From RGIG426 sp045639905 (GTDB lineage: Bacteria > Bacillota > Clostridia > Oscillospirales > Acutalibacteraceae), in contig JAZUDZ010000023.1 in assembly GCA_045639905.1 (NCBI GenBank), positions 74,576 through 138,575 of the forward strand: a stretch of 64,000 nt of DNA, given 5' to 3'. Within the stretch, counting starts at the first letter, position 1. Every line of letters begins with the position of its first letter. The translations under genes were made by a program, and so were the position numbers. Below, piece after piece: positions 16,062 through 25,002 of the stretch. The notes beneath the pieces were generated by a model. That model did not search any database. It saw nothing but the letters and a program-made list of their open reading frames with translations, and was not told the DNA's origin.

Positions 16062-16982
16062 ATGAATAAACAAACTGTTTTGGTTACCGGTGCCACCAGT
16101 TTTCTGGGACGGCATATTGTCAAGGCCCTTTTGGAAGACGGTCATACCGTTTATGCCACCGCACGAAAGGATTCTCCCCGTCTGGAAACCTTATCAAGTT
16201 TCAAAAATCTCCGCATCATCACCTTCAGCTTGGGAGATTCCACCGAAAACCTTGCCAAGCAAATTGCCTCTATTGATTGCTGCATTCACTTGGCCTGGGC
16301 CGGCACTACTGAGGCCACACGTAACGACCCATCCGTCCATCAAAAGAACGTGGAAGACTCTTTGGATTTGATGAAAATGACCGCATCCTGCGGATGCAAA
16401 CGCTTTATTTTTGCCGGATCACAAGCCGAATATGGTATTCACAAAAATCTCATTTCGGAAAGTTCTTCCTGCAACCCCGTATCGGAATACGGAAAATATA
16501 AATATGCCTTCGGTGTGCAGGCGGAAGCCTTGGCAAAAGAACTGCAAATCGACTTTGTCCACCCCAGAATCTTCAGCGTATATGGTCCCGACGACCACCC
16601 ACACACCCTGATTTCCTCTTGTGTGCGTACGTTTCTTGCCGGAGAGCAAATGCAAATGAGTGCTTGCGAGAACTGGTGGAACTTTTTATACATTGATGAC
16701 TTGGCGGACTTGTTTGTGAAATTCGTTACTTTTAACGGCAGTTTGTCTTCAAAAGGATGCATATATAATGTTGCCGGCACAGACACCCGTGTTTTGAAAG
16801 AGTTTGTTATGCAGGTGTATGCATTATGTGGCGAAAAAGGAACCCCGGTATTCGGTGAACGCCCCATCAAACCGGAAGGTGTTGTGCAGTTGCAACCGGA
16901 CATGACAAAAACCTGCGAAACACTCCGGTGGAAGCCGAAATATTCCTTTGAGGAAGGCATCAACGCAATTATCCTCAAATAA
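16062..16982 (+). CDS. NAD-dependent epimerase/dehydratase (extended SDR)
   Basis: The 306-residue protein is an extended short-chain dehydrogenase of the nucleotide-sugar epimerase/dehydratase type. The NAD-binding TGATSFLGRHI (residues 7-17) and catalytic YGKYK (YxxxK, about 146-150) are intact, and the HPRIFSVYGPDDHP segment is typical of GDP/CDP-sugar family members. It may make a sugar for a surface polysaccharide, but no glycosyltransferase lies beside it. The ribosome site (AAAGGCG) is modest. It follows the HAD gene closely. Confidence 0.88.
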   Translation: MNKQTVLVTGATSFLGRHIVKALLEDGHTVYATARKDSPRLETLSSFKNLRIITFSLGDSTENLAKQIASIDCCIHLAWAGTTEATRNDPSVHQKNVEDSLDLMKMTASCGCKRFIFAGSQAEYGIHKNLISESSSCNPVSEYGKYKYAFGVQAEALAKELQIDFVHPRIFSVYGPDDHPHTLISSCVRTFLAGEQMQMSACENWWNFLYIDDLADLFVKFVTFNGSLSSKGCIYNVAGTDTRVLKEFVMQVYALCGEKGTPVFGERPIKPEGVVQLQPDMTKTCETLRWKPKYSFEEGINAIILK

Positions 16983-17040
16983 GCAACAAAAAAGGTCGAA
17001 CGTTTCCCAACGGAAAGATAAGGAAGTATTTTCCAATATA

Positions 17041-17227
17041 TTCTTTTTCTTCCTGTGGGGTATTAGGGGCTTGCTCCTAAAAAATAAGTCGATGCAAATC
17101 GGCTTTGAGCGGAAAAATATATAATTTTCCCCTCCTTGATATTGTATGAGACAAAGATACCCGCTGAAAAAGAAAACTTTTCAGCGGGTTGTTTCTTTTA
17201 GCTCGACAAATTGGGATTTGTCGAGCT
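17041..17227. other. Intergenic region with four hairpins
   Basis: This 250-base gap has no recognisable gene. It contains a hairpin near 17066-17083 (TTAGGGGC with GCTCCTAA), an A/T-rich one near 17111-17130 (GGAAAA with TTTTCC), a 12-bp stem 17159-17170/17178-17189, and an 11-bp stem 17200-17210/17217-17227. The third is followed by TGTTTCTTTT and may end plus-strand transcription from the epimerase. The others are unexplained. Confidence 0.4.
17159..17199 (+). terminator. Probable terminator after the epimerase
   Basis: A 12-bp perfect stem with 7-base loop followed by TGTTTCTTTT; it is about 175 bases past the stop, so a long untranslated tail is implied. Confidence 0.5.
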
Positions 17228-17231
17228 ATCA

Positions 17232-17561
17232 CTATATTCCGAAGTGAATGATATATTTATTGTCTTCTTTTGCTTTTATCATCAATTCTTTGAGTTTTTC
17301 GGTACCAACAGCTCCATCGATCAGTTCAATAAACAAGTCCATCGAATCAGGTGGGATTAAGGTGATACCGCAATATGCCAGATTCTTATTAGGGTTATAC
17401 AAGGTGTGCCAAAAGCAATCAACAACCGACAATTTCGGCAGCAGCACTTCAATATAATCATCATCAACAGTGATACAATTATATTTTTCCGGCTCATATA
17501 CTTCAAATACCTCTTCCGGTTGCGGGTCAAACGTCATTATTCCAAATTCATGCTTTGGCAT
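17232..17561 (-). CDS. Conserved hypothetical protein
   Basis: The 109-residue acidic protein (MPKHEFGIMTFDPQPEEVF) has no family I can name. It is soluble, with an FDPQPEE start and a central DCFWHTLYNPNKNLAYCGITLIPP segment that looks like alternating strands and turns. GAGGAGAAG precedes the start by about 6 bases. It is the last gene of a three-gene minus-strand operon with an acetyltransferase and a Cys-rich protein. Confidence 0.7.
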   Translation of the reverse strand: MPKHEFGIMTFDPQPEEVFEVYEPEKYNCITVDDDYIEVLLPKLSVVDCFWHTLYNPNKNLAYCGITLIPPDSMDLFIELIDGAVGTEKLKELMIKAKEDNKYIIHFGI

Positions 17562-17588
17562 TTGTTCTTCTCCTCAAATTCTGATTTG

Positions 17589-18134
17589 TTAATACATCTC
17601 ATATTTGATGTTACTGAACAATCGAAAAACATCCTTATCAACCTGTGGCTTTTTCGTTCGATCTTTTTTTGTATGGCAATGTCCGCACTTTGTGGTGATT
17701 TGATGAGGATAAATGGACATTTGAAGGCACATAACCGTATCTTCTTCAAACGGATCCCCTTCCGCTTTGAAACCAATACTTTCATAAAAAGGGACCACCG
17801 GCACCTGGGAATGAATTTCTATTTTTTTTGCTCCATGTCGGAATGCGTAATCCATCAAAATTCGAACGGCAAAGTCACCATAGCCCTTGCGGCGACATTC
17901 TTTCAGGACGGACACCCGACCAATCATGCAAATCCCTTCGTCAACCGGATAAACACGACCGGTTCCCACCGGTTTTTCGTTATCATCAAAAAGAACCACA
18001 TGTGTCGAGATGGCATCAATATCGTCAAGCTCTATCTCCAGCGGAATATTTTGTTCTTCCACAAATACCTGCTTGCGAACCTCTATGGCCTTTGAAATAT
18101 CTCCACCGGGATGGATAATCTTTCCGTGTATCAT
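17589..18134 (-). CDS. GNAT acetyltransferase with Cys-bearing C-terminal tail
   Basis: The N-terminal 145 residues are a GNAT domain close to the ElaA/YjcF type: EVRKQVFVEEQNIPLEIELDD, THVVLFDDNEKPVGTGRV, the acetyl-CoA loop VSVLKECRRKGYGDFAV and the PFYESIGF signature. The last 35 residues add a tail with CGHCHTKK and a basic segment not normal for the family. Its ATG overlaps the stop of the upstream gene by 4 bases (ATGA). Substrate unknown. Confidence 0.85.
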   Translation of the reverse strand: MIHGKIIHPGGDISKAIEVRKQVFVEEQNIPLEIELDDIDAISTHVVLFDDNEKPVGTGRVYPVDEGICMIGRVSVLKECRRKGYGDFAVRILMDYAFRHGAKKIEIHSQVPVVPFYESIGFKAEGDPFEEDTVMCLQMSIYPHQITTKCGHCHTKKDRTKKPQVDKDVFRLFSNIKYEMY

Positions 18135-18574
18135 CCTTCAACCTCTTTTTTGCGAATTCCCGCTTGGATTGACACAATACGGGCCCCGCCTTGATTCATT
18201 GCGCTTTCTTCCTCGAAAGTCATTTGGCGGCCGCAAACCGGGCAAAGCGGTTCACTGACATCTTCCATCTCCAAATGAAGCAAAAGTTTCTTTTGGCTGG
18301 CAATGCAAGCTTTTTGGGGATGAGAAACAATCTCCGCATGGCCACATTCACAGGCTTTACATTTTACCGTGCTTTCTTTCTGACTTTTACGGGCATTCTG
18401 CATCATTTTCAGCAAGCGAGGACAATACAGCAGGTCCGATGGTGCGGATTTTACGGCAGGCAACATGGAAAAATCATCAATCATATCAAGAGAACAACGT
18501 CCGGTTTTCATAAAATAACACGTGTTCTTGTTCAACAAAATCGTGGCCTCCAGTAAGCCTCTTGCTTCTGACAT
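18131..18574 (-). CDS. Cys-rich putative zinc-binding protein
   Basis: The 147-residue protein is not one I recognise. Cysteines occur as CKACECGH (about 73-80) and CPVCGRQ (about 116-122), separated by a helix, with further Cys and His residues at HPQKAC; this spacing suggests one or two zinc knuckles. The N-terminal half (YFMKTGRCSLDMIDDFSMLP) is probably helical. Being first in the operon and coupled to the acetyltransferase by a 4-base overlap, it might be its partner, which is inference. Confidence 0.65.
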   Translation of the reverse strand: MSEARGLLEATILLNKNTCYFMKTGRCSLDMIDDFSMLPAVKSAPSDLLYCPRLLKMMQNARKSQKESTVKCKACECGHAEIVSHPQKACIASQKKLLLHLEMEDVSEPLCPVCGRQMTFEEESAMNQGGARIVSIQAGIRKKEVEG

Positions 18575-18690
18575 CGTATCCGCCTCCTTTTTCTAACCTG
18601 TGAAAAATAGTAGCATATTTCCACTGGTTTATCAACACAAAAAAGTCAAAGAAATGTGCCAAAAACAGCTGATTTTTTCCTTAATGTCAT

Positions 18691-18720
18691 TTGACTTTTG
18701 AGGGTGCATTGGTATATAAT
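18691..18720 (+). promoter_or_regulatory. SigmaA promoter of the plsX-rnc-smc operon
   Basis: TTGACT (18691-18696) and TATAAT (18715-18720), spacer 18 bases, about 50 bases before plsX. Confidence 0.75.
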
Positions 18721-18760
18721 AAGTCGATTATTATGTGCGCGTAATTATTACGCGACTTAT
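18719..18760 (+). promoter_or_regulatory. Nested palindrome at the plsX transcription start
   Basis: An outer inverted repeat ATAAGTCG (18719-18726) / CGACTTAT (18753-18760) encloses an inner one CGCGTAA (18738-18744) / TTACGCG (18748-18754). The outer left arm begins in the -10 box, which fits a DNA operator better than an RNA hairpin. It does not match the FapR consensus. Confidence 0.4.
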
Positions 18761-18776
18761 AAAGGAGGCAAAATCC

Positions 18777-19796
18777 ATGCATATTCTTCTTGATGCATTT
18801 GGAGGGGACTACGCGCCGGACGAGGCCATTAAAGGTGCCGCTCAAGCCGTGAAAGCTTATGGGCACAAGGTTACGTTAGTCGGCCCCGAAGCTCAAATCA
18901 ACAGTCGCATACAGGCTTTGTCTGTTTCAATGGACGGGCTGGATATTTTAGATGCTGCAGAAGTAATCTCCATGGAAGATGAGCCTCGAAGCATTTTGAA
19001 AGCACACAAAGACTGCTCTATGGCCGTTGGCCTTCGCGCTTTGGCCGAGGGGCAGGGAGACGCCTTCGTTTCCGGCGGGAGCACCGGTGCTCTTCTGATG
19101 GGAGCCACATTTCTTGTCAAACGAATCAAAGGGGTCTCCAGACCGGCGCTCGGCACCGTTTTAAACACCGGAAAGGAACCGTTCATGCTTTTGGATATGG
19201 GTGCCAATGCAGACTGTCGTCCGGAGATGCTTGTGCAATTCGCCCAAATGGGCAACCAGTATATGTCGCATGTTGTTCGTCTCCCCCATGATCCTCGTAT
19301 CGGACTGCTGAACATCGGAGCCGAAGATACAAAAGGAGGAACCCTCCAGCACGACACATTTGCACTTTTGAAAACCAGCGACGACTTAAACTTTATCGGA
19401 AATGTGGAAGCTCGTGACGTTATTTCCGGCGGTGCGGATGTTATCGTCGCCGACGGTTTTTCCGGAAACGTTTTGCTGAAAGGAATGGAAGGAGCCCTAA
19501 CCTTTGTGTTACACGAAGTCAAAGGGGCCTTTATGAAAAACCTCAAAACAAAACTGGCCGGGCTTATGATGAAATCCAGTGTTTCCGAACTTAAACAAAA
19601 ATTTAATTCCAGTGAATACGGCGGTGCCGTATTGCTGGGTGTGAAAAAACCGGTCATCAAAGCTCACGGAAACTCTGATGCTTTGGCATTCCAAAACGCC
19701 ATTCGCGTTGCTGCCGAAGCTGCCGAGTCCAAGCTGTGCGAGCGAATTGAAGAGGCCATTAAGCAAACCGGTTCTGAGGAGGACGCCAATGAATAA
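18777..19796 (+). CDS. plsX: Phosphate acyltransferase PlsX
   Basis: PlsX converts acyl-ACP to acyl-phosphate, the donor for glycerol-3-phosphate acylation by PlsY at the membrane. The 339-residue protein starts at 18777 (MHILLDAFGGDYAP) behind AAAGGAGG. Family stretches AFVSGGSTGALLMGATF, LLDMGANADCRPEML, LLNIGAEDTKG and VADGFSGNVLLK are all present. In most Firmicutes acpP sits between plsX and rnc; here rnc follows directly with an 8-base overlap. Confidence 0.97.
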   Translation: MHILLDAFGGDYAPDEAIKGAAQAVKAYGHKVTLVGPEAQINSRIQALSVSMDGLDILDAAEVISMEDEPRSILKAHKDCSMAVGLRALAEGQGDAFVSGGSTGALLMGATFLVKRIKGVSRPALGTVLNTGKEPFMLLDMGANADCRPEMLVQFAQMGNQYMSHVVRLPHDPRIGLLNIGAEDTKGGTLQHDTFALLKTSDDLNFIGNVEARDVISGGADVIVADGFSGNVLLKGMEGALTFVLHEVKGAFMKNLKTKLAGLMMKSSVSELKQKFNSSEYGGAVLLGVKKPVIKAHGNSDALAFQNAIRVAAEAAESKLCERIEEAIKQTGSEEDANE

Positions 19797-20463
19797 CCTG
19801 GACGAATTTATGAATCGGCTGGGGTATTCTTTCCGAAATCCGTCTTTGCTGGAGCAGGCCCTGACACATTCTTCCTATGCCAATGAACACCGCCTGGTCA
19901 GCAATGAACGACTAGAGTTTCTGGGCGATTCCGTTCTCAGCTTTATCGCCGCCGATTATCTCTATGCAGAAAGTAAGGAAGACGAAGGTCAATTGACAAA
20001 AGAGCGTTCTTCAGCTGTTTGCCAAAAAGCCCTGGCTTCTTATTCCGAGAGCCTGGAAGTCGGCTCGTTTTTAAAGCTCGGAAAAGGTGAAAACCTGGGA
20101 GGGGGACGGGAAAACCCCTCCATTTTGGAGGATGCCTTTGAGGCCATTGTCGGTGCCATCTACCTGGATGGCGGGATGGAAGCTGCAAAACAATTTGCCC
20201 TCCCGTTTGTACAAAATGAACTGAAAAACCGCAAAACACATGTCTTCAAAGACTATAAAACCCAGCTACAGGAAATCATTCAACAAAACCCCGGCGAAAC
20301 ACTGAAATATGTACTCGTTGACGAGTCAGGGCCGGATCATAACAAACGTTTTACCTTTGAGGTGCACCTAAACAGCAACGTCATCGGTAAAGGAAAAGCA
20401 AAAACTAAAAAAGAGGCCGAGCAGCTTGCTGCCAAAGAAGCCTTGGCCCTAATGGGATACTAA
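19789..20463 (+). CDS. rnc: Ribonuclease III
   Basis: RNase III cuts double-stranded RNA, including 30S rRNA precursors. The 224-residue protein starts at 19789, overlapping plsX by 8 bases behind GAGGAGG. The catalytic signature NERLEFLGDSVL is near residue 37 and the second acidic cluster EDAFEAIVGAIYLDGG near 112. A double-stranded RNA-binding domain fills about 152-222 (DYKTQLQEI to AAKEALALMGY). No residues are missing. Confidence 0.97.
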   Translation: MNNLDEFMNRLGYSFRNPSLLEQALTHSSYANEHRLVSNERLEFLGDSVLSFIAADYLYAESKEDEGQLTKERSSAVCQKALASYSESLEVGSFLKLGKGENLGGGRENPSILEDAFEAIVGAIYLDGGMEAAKQFALPFVQNELKNRKTHVFKDYKTQLQEIIQQNPGETLKYVLVDESGPDHNKRFTFEVHLNSNVIGKGKAKTKKEAEQLAAKEALALMGY

Positions 20464-20481
20464 TTAGAGGAGCGTAGTCGC

Positions 20482-23400
20482 ATGTTCTTAAAATCTCTGG
20501 AAATTCGAGGATTTAAATCCTTTCCGGACAAGACCATTCTATCTTTCGGTGAAGGAATCACCGCAGTAGTTGGTCCGAACGGTAGCGGAAAATCGAATAT
20601 TAGTGATGCTATCCGCTGGGTTTTGGGTGAACAGTCCAACAAAACCCTCCGTAGCACAAAAATGGAGGATGTCATCTTTAACGGAACCGCCACCAGAAAG
20701 CCGTTGGGATTTGCCGAGGTTTCCCTCACCATTGACAACCGTGACCGTGAACTGGCATTTGATTCCGACGAGGTTTGTGTTTCCCGTCGCTATTACCGTT
20801 CCGGCGAAAGTGAATATATACTGAACAACACCACCGTCCGTTTAAAAGACGTGCAAATGTTGTTTATGGATACCGGTCTCGGCCGTGATGGTTATTCCGT
20901 CATCGGACAAGGCCGTATTGCCGATATTGTTGCTTCCCGGTCGGATAACCGCCGTGAAATTTTCGAAGAGGCTGCCGGCATTTCCAAATATCGTTATCGC
21001 AAAAATGAAGCGGAACGTCGCCTGCAAAATACCGAAGACAACCTGGTCCGTTTGCGGGACATTATGGCTGAACTGGAAAGTCGTGTCGGCCCGCTGGAAA
21101 CCCAAGCGAAAAAAGCCGAGAAATTCTTATCCTATGCAGATGAGAAAAAGAGTCTTGAAATCGGTCTGTGGTTATACGACATTTCCAGATCGAGAGATGT
21201 TATGCGTTCTCTCAGCGACAAGCTGGAACTTGCCAGGACCCAGTATGACACTGCAGAAACCTCCATTGATGAGATTGAGCGCAAAATAGAAGAAATCGGA
21301 GAAGAAATGCTGTCTTTCTCCGTTCAAATCGACGAACTCCATCGTTCTGCCATTTCCTTTGACGAGCAGGCAGCCCATGTGGAGTCCGATATAGCGGTTT
21401 ATAGAAACGACATCACTCACTTGGAAGAAGACATCAAACGGATTGAGACTGACCGTGACCAGCACAATTCCGACGACCAGCAGCTACAGGATGAAATCGC
21501 TCATTGTCAGGAAGAAATTACGAAGCGAGAAGCTCTTATTGCCGAAGCCGACCAAGAACGTTTGGCACTTTCCGAGCAACTCGATGCCATTTCTCAAAGC
21601 AGCGATGAAGCCAGTACTCAAATGCAGGATCAAAACCAAATCGCCACGGATATAGCCAAAGAACTGGCCGAAGTTCGTGTTCAAGAAATCACCGGCAACA
21701 GTACGCTGGCGGAGATTGCCATTCAGATTGAACAGCTGGAGTCTTCCGTTGAATCTCTCAGAGCCGCTGCCGAAGAAGCCGAGCAGGAGAAAACGGAAAG
21801 CACAGCCGCCTACGAAGCCTGCCAGAATAACATTGAAAGTTTACAGAATACCGTTAACGGCTATGAAATGCGGTATAATGCCCGAATGGAAAAAGCCGAA
21901 AAAGCAAAACACGAAGCCGAGCAGGCTCACTTGGATGCCGAAGAAACCAAACGACGTCTTCACATTCTGGAAGATTTGGAGCGGACCATGGAAGGGTTTG
22001 CCGGCAGCACAAAGCTGATTATGAAGCAAGCAGAGCGCGGTGTTATGCCCGGTATCCACGGTGCCGTTTCCCGTTTGATGGAAGTGCCGACTGAACTGGC
22101 GCTTGCTATCGAGACCGCCCTCGGAAATGCAGCCCAGAATGTTATTTGCAACACCGTAAAAGACGCAAAACGAGGCATTCAGTTCTTAAAGAACGAAAAC
22201 GCCGGACGTGTCACGTTTCTCCCCATCGATACAATCAAGGATAATCCGCTTAAAGAAAGCGACGTAACAAAAGAGCCCGGCGTTCGCGGTATTGCCTCTG
22301 ATTTGATTTCCTATGATTCCAAGTTTGCCGCCATTATGAGCAGCTTACTGGGACGCACCGTAATTGCGGACGATATGGACACCGCAACCGAAATAGCCAA
22401 AAAATACCAATATCGGTTCCGTGTGGTAACCCTTGACGGACAGGTCGTTAATGCCGGTGGTTCCCTGACCGGTGGTTCTCATGTCAAAGGTGCCGGTCTC
22501 CTCTCCCGTCGTTCCGAAATGGAAGTCCTGCAGGAACAACAAAGAAAGGCTGAGGAAAAAGCAGAAGCAGCAAATAACACCTACCTGGATCTTCAGGAGG
22601 AAGCTTCCGCTGCCAAAGCCGCGCTTATCGGAGCACAGGGCGAATTAACAACTGCCCAAGAGGACGGCATTCGATTGGAATCTGATTTCCGACGTATTAC
22701 GGAGCTGGCAGAAAACCGTGCCGAAGCTTTGGAGAATTGTCTAGCTGATATCGAAGCATTAAACAAACGTACGACAGAAACCACTGCGATTATCACCGAA
22801 GCAAAAGCAAAAATCGAAAAATTAACCCAGCGGCAGGAAGCCGTTAACGATATTTTGGAAAAACTGTCCGGCGGACGTGCCGAAATGTCAACTGTCCGAG
22901 ATTCTCTTTCCACTCAAATGGCCGAGATTAAACTTCGTTCCGTTGGATATGAGAAAGAAATTGATGGCATTCGTGCCACCATTGACGGCATTGAAAAGCG
23001 TCGCTTGAACGATGACGACTACCGCGAACAGCTGAATGCCCAAATTGACGGCATTCAAAACCGTATCGGTGAAATCCGGGAATCTATCGAAAAGCTTACA
23101 GCGGAGGCTGAAGGATATCGAAAAGATGCTCAATCAGCCCGTGACACAGCCGATTTGATGGTTCAAAAGAAAAATGAAAACGACACCGAAGTTTCTTCGC
23201 TTCGTCAAAAAAGTCGTTCCCTGTCAGACGAGAAAGAACGTCTCGGCGGTGAAGTGGCCCGTTTGGAAGAAAAATCCACGCACGCCGAGGAAGAAACTGA
23301 CAATATTTTGCGTAAACTTTATGAGGAATATGAATTAACCCGTGCGGAAGCAGAAGAGATTGCAACCGTACCGGAAGATATTCCGGAATCCAGGCGTCGA

Positions 23401-24069
23401 CTGAACGAACTCAAAAACAAAATCCGCGGTCTTGGATCCGTCAACGTCGGTGCCATTGAGGAGTACAAAGAAGTCAAAGAACGGTACGACTTTATGTCTG
23501 TGCAAATTGCCGACGTGGAAATCTCCAAAAAAGAACTTTTGGAATTAATCGAAGACCTGACCACGCAAATGCGTGAAATGTTTATTCTTCGATTTAACCA
23601 AATCAACACCTACTTTCAGGAAACCTTTGTGGATTTGTTCGACGGAGGCAAAGCCATACTTAAATTGGAAAATCCCGACGATATTCTGCATTCCGGCATT
23701 GAGCTGAATGCTCAACCACCCGGAAAGGTCATTTTGAACATTGATGCTTTGTCCGGCGGTGAAAAGTCATTGACGGCTATCGCATTGTTGTTTGCCATTC
23801 TCCGCGTAACACCGTCCCCATTCTGTATGCTGGACGAAATTGATGCCGCCCTGGATGACACCAATATTGCTCGTTTTGTCTCCTACCTTCGTCGCTTAAC
23901 CGACAAGACGCAGTTTATTGCCATTACCCACCGCCGTGGTACCATGGAGGAATCCGATGTCCTGTATGGCGTCACCATGCAGGAAAAAGGTGTTACCAAA
24001 CTCCTTGAACTTCGCGCCAGCGAAGTGGAAGCCCGTCTCGGTATCCGTCCGGACGAGGTACAAGCCTAA
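20482..24069 (+). CDS. smc: Chromosome segregation protein SMC
   Basis: SMC is the ATPase of the condensin complex that organises and separates chromosomes. The 1195-residue length is normal. It has Walker A GPNGSGKSN (about 32), a long coiled coil (about 170-510), a hinge (about 515-670, GIHGAVSRLMEVP to GGSLTGGSHVKGAG), a second coiled coil (about 680-1020), signature LSGGEKSLTAIALLFA (about 1090) and Walker B FCMLDEIDAALDD (about 1114). It lies between rnc and ftsY in the usual order; partner genes scpA/scpB are not in the window. Confidence 0.98.
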   Translation: MFLKSLEIRGFKSFPDKTILSFGEGITAVVGPNGSGKSNISDAIRWVLGEQSNKTLRSTKMEDVIFNGTATRKPLGFAEVSLTIDNRDRELAFDSDEVCVSRRYYRSGESEYILNNTTVRLKDVQMLFMDTGLGRDGYSVIGQGRIADIVASRSDNRREIFEEAAGISKYRYRKNEAERRLQNTEDNLVRLRDIMAELESRVGPLETQAKKAEKFLSYADEKKSLEIGLWLYDISRSRDVMRSLSDKLELARTQYDTAETSIDEIERKIEEIGEEMLSFSVQIDELHRSAISFDEQAAHVESDIAVYRNDITHLEEDIKRIETDRDQHNSDDQQLQDEIAHCQEEITKREALIAEADQERLALSEQLDAISQSSDEASTQMQDQNQIATDIAKELAEVRVQEITGNSTLAEIAIQIEQLESSVESLRAAAEEAEQEKTESTAAYEACQNNIESLQNTVNGYEMRYNARMEKAEKAKHEAEQAHLDAEETKRRLHILEDLERTMEGFAGSTKLIMKQAERGVMPGIHGAVSRLMEVPTELALAIETALGNAAQNVICNTVKDAKRGIQFLKNENAGRVTFLPIDTIKDNPLKESDVTKEPGVRGIASDLISYDSKFAAIMSSLLGRTVIADDMDTATEIAKKYQYRFRVVTLDGQVVNAGGSLTGGSHVKGAGLLSRRSEMEVLQEQQRKAEEKAEAANNTYLDLQEEASAAKAALIGAQGELTTAQEDGIRLESDFRRITELAENRAEALENCLADIEALNKRTTETTAIITEAKAKIEKLTQRQEAVNDILEKLSGGRAEMSTVRDSLSTQMAEIKLRSVGYEKEIDGIRATIDGIEKRRLNDDDYREQLNAQIDGIQNRIGEIRESIEKLTAEAEGYRKDAQSARDTADLMVQKKNENDTEVSSLRQKSRSLSDEKERLGGEVARLEEKSTHAEEETDNILRKLYEEYELTRAEAEEIATVPEDIPESRRRLNELKNKIRGLGSVNVGAIEEYKEVKERYDFMSVQIADVEISKKELLELIEDLTTQMREMFILRFNQINTYFQETFVDLFDGGKAILKLENPDDILHSGIELNAQPPGKVILNIDALSGGEKSLTAIALLFAILRVTPSPFCMLDEIDAALDDTNIARFVSYLRRLTDKTQFIAITHRRGTMEESDVLYGVTMQEKGVTKLLELRASEVEARLGIRPDEVQA

Positions 24070-24093
24070 CCATAACGAAAGGAAAGTATTCAT

Positions 24094-25002
24094 ATGGGCT
24101 TTTTTTCAAAAATTGCAGCCGGTCTTCAAAAAACCAAGCAAGTGCTGAACACCCCCATCAACGACCTGCTGAAATCCGGACATCTTGATAATGATTTTTA
24201 TGAAGAACTGGAAGAAATTTTAATCATGGGTGACGTGGGAGCCTCCACGGCCTCTCATATTTGTGATGAACTTCGCGAAAAAGTGAAAGAAGAAAAAGTC
24301 ACGGAGCCGGCAGACGTCAAACGTCTTTTAAAAGAAATCGTTGCCGATATGCTTCGCGGCGGACAGGAACTGAATCTTCATTCCACACCTTCTCTGATTT
24401 TGGTTATCGGTGTCAACGGTGTCGGTAAGACAACCACCATCGGGAAGATGGCCGCTCAATTCAAAAGCGAAGGCAAAAAAGTTTTATTGGGCGCTGCCGA
24501 CACATTCCGTGCCGCCGCCATTGAACAGCTCGATATTTGGGCCAAACGAGCCGATGTCGATATTATCAAACACGGAGAGCGTGCCGATCCGGCAGCCGTT
24601 GTGTTTGACACCTGTGAGGCGGCAAAAGCCAGAAACACAGACATTGTGATTGTTGATACGGCGGGTCGACTTCATAACAAGAAAAATTTGATGGACGAAC
24701 TGTCCAAAATTCACCGTGTCATTGACCGCGGTCTTCCGGACGCAGACAAAGAAGTCCTGCTTGTTTTGGATGCCACGACCGGGCAAAATGCCGTTAATCA
24801 AGCCAAAGAATTTAAGAACGTCGCCAATATTACCGGTATTGTTTTGACAAAACTTGACGGAACCGCCCGCGGCGGTGTTGTGTTGACCATTCGAGAGGAC
24901 TTAAATGTTCCGGTCAAATACATCGGTGTCGGTGAAGGAATTGACGACTTGCAGCCTTTTGACCCCGATGCTTTTGTGGAAGGATTATTTGGTGAGGACT
25001 AA
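24094..25002 (+). CDS. ftsY: Signal recognition particle receptor FtsY
   Basis: FtsY is the membrane-associated GTPase that receives the SRP-ribosome complex. The 302-residue protein has the NG domain with G1 GVNGVGKTTTIGKMA (about 108), DTFRAAA, DTAGR and TKLDGTARGG motifs and the C-terminal YIGVGEGIDDLQPFD. It lacks the long acidic A domain seen in some bacteria, as is usual in Gram-positives. It follows smc by 24 bases; its stop overlaps the rdgB ATG by one base. Confidence 0.97.
   Translation: MGFFSKIAAGLQKTKQVLNTPINDLLKSGHLDNDFYEELEEILIMGDVGASTASHICDELREKVKEEKVTEPADVKRLLKEIVADMLRGGQELNLHSTPSLILVIGVNGVGKTTTIGKMAAQFKSEGKKVLLGAADTFRAAAIEQLDIWAKRADVDIIKHGERADPAAVVFDTCEAAKARNTDIVIVDTAGRLHNKKNLMDELSKIHRVIDRGLPDADKEVLLVLDATTGQNAVNQAKEFKNVANITGIVLTKLDGTARGGVVLTIREDLNVPVKYIGVGEGIDDLQPFDPDAFVEGLFGED

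Noticed and set aside
18893..19660. A 255-codon minus-strand frame inside plsX
   Set aside because: Opposite strand of a complete plsX gene; Ser/Pro-rich shadow composition.
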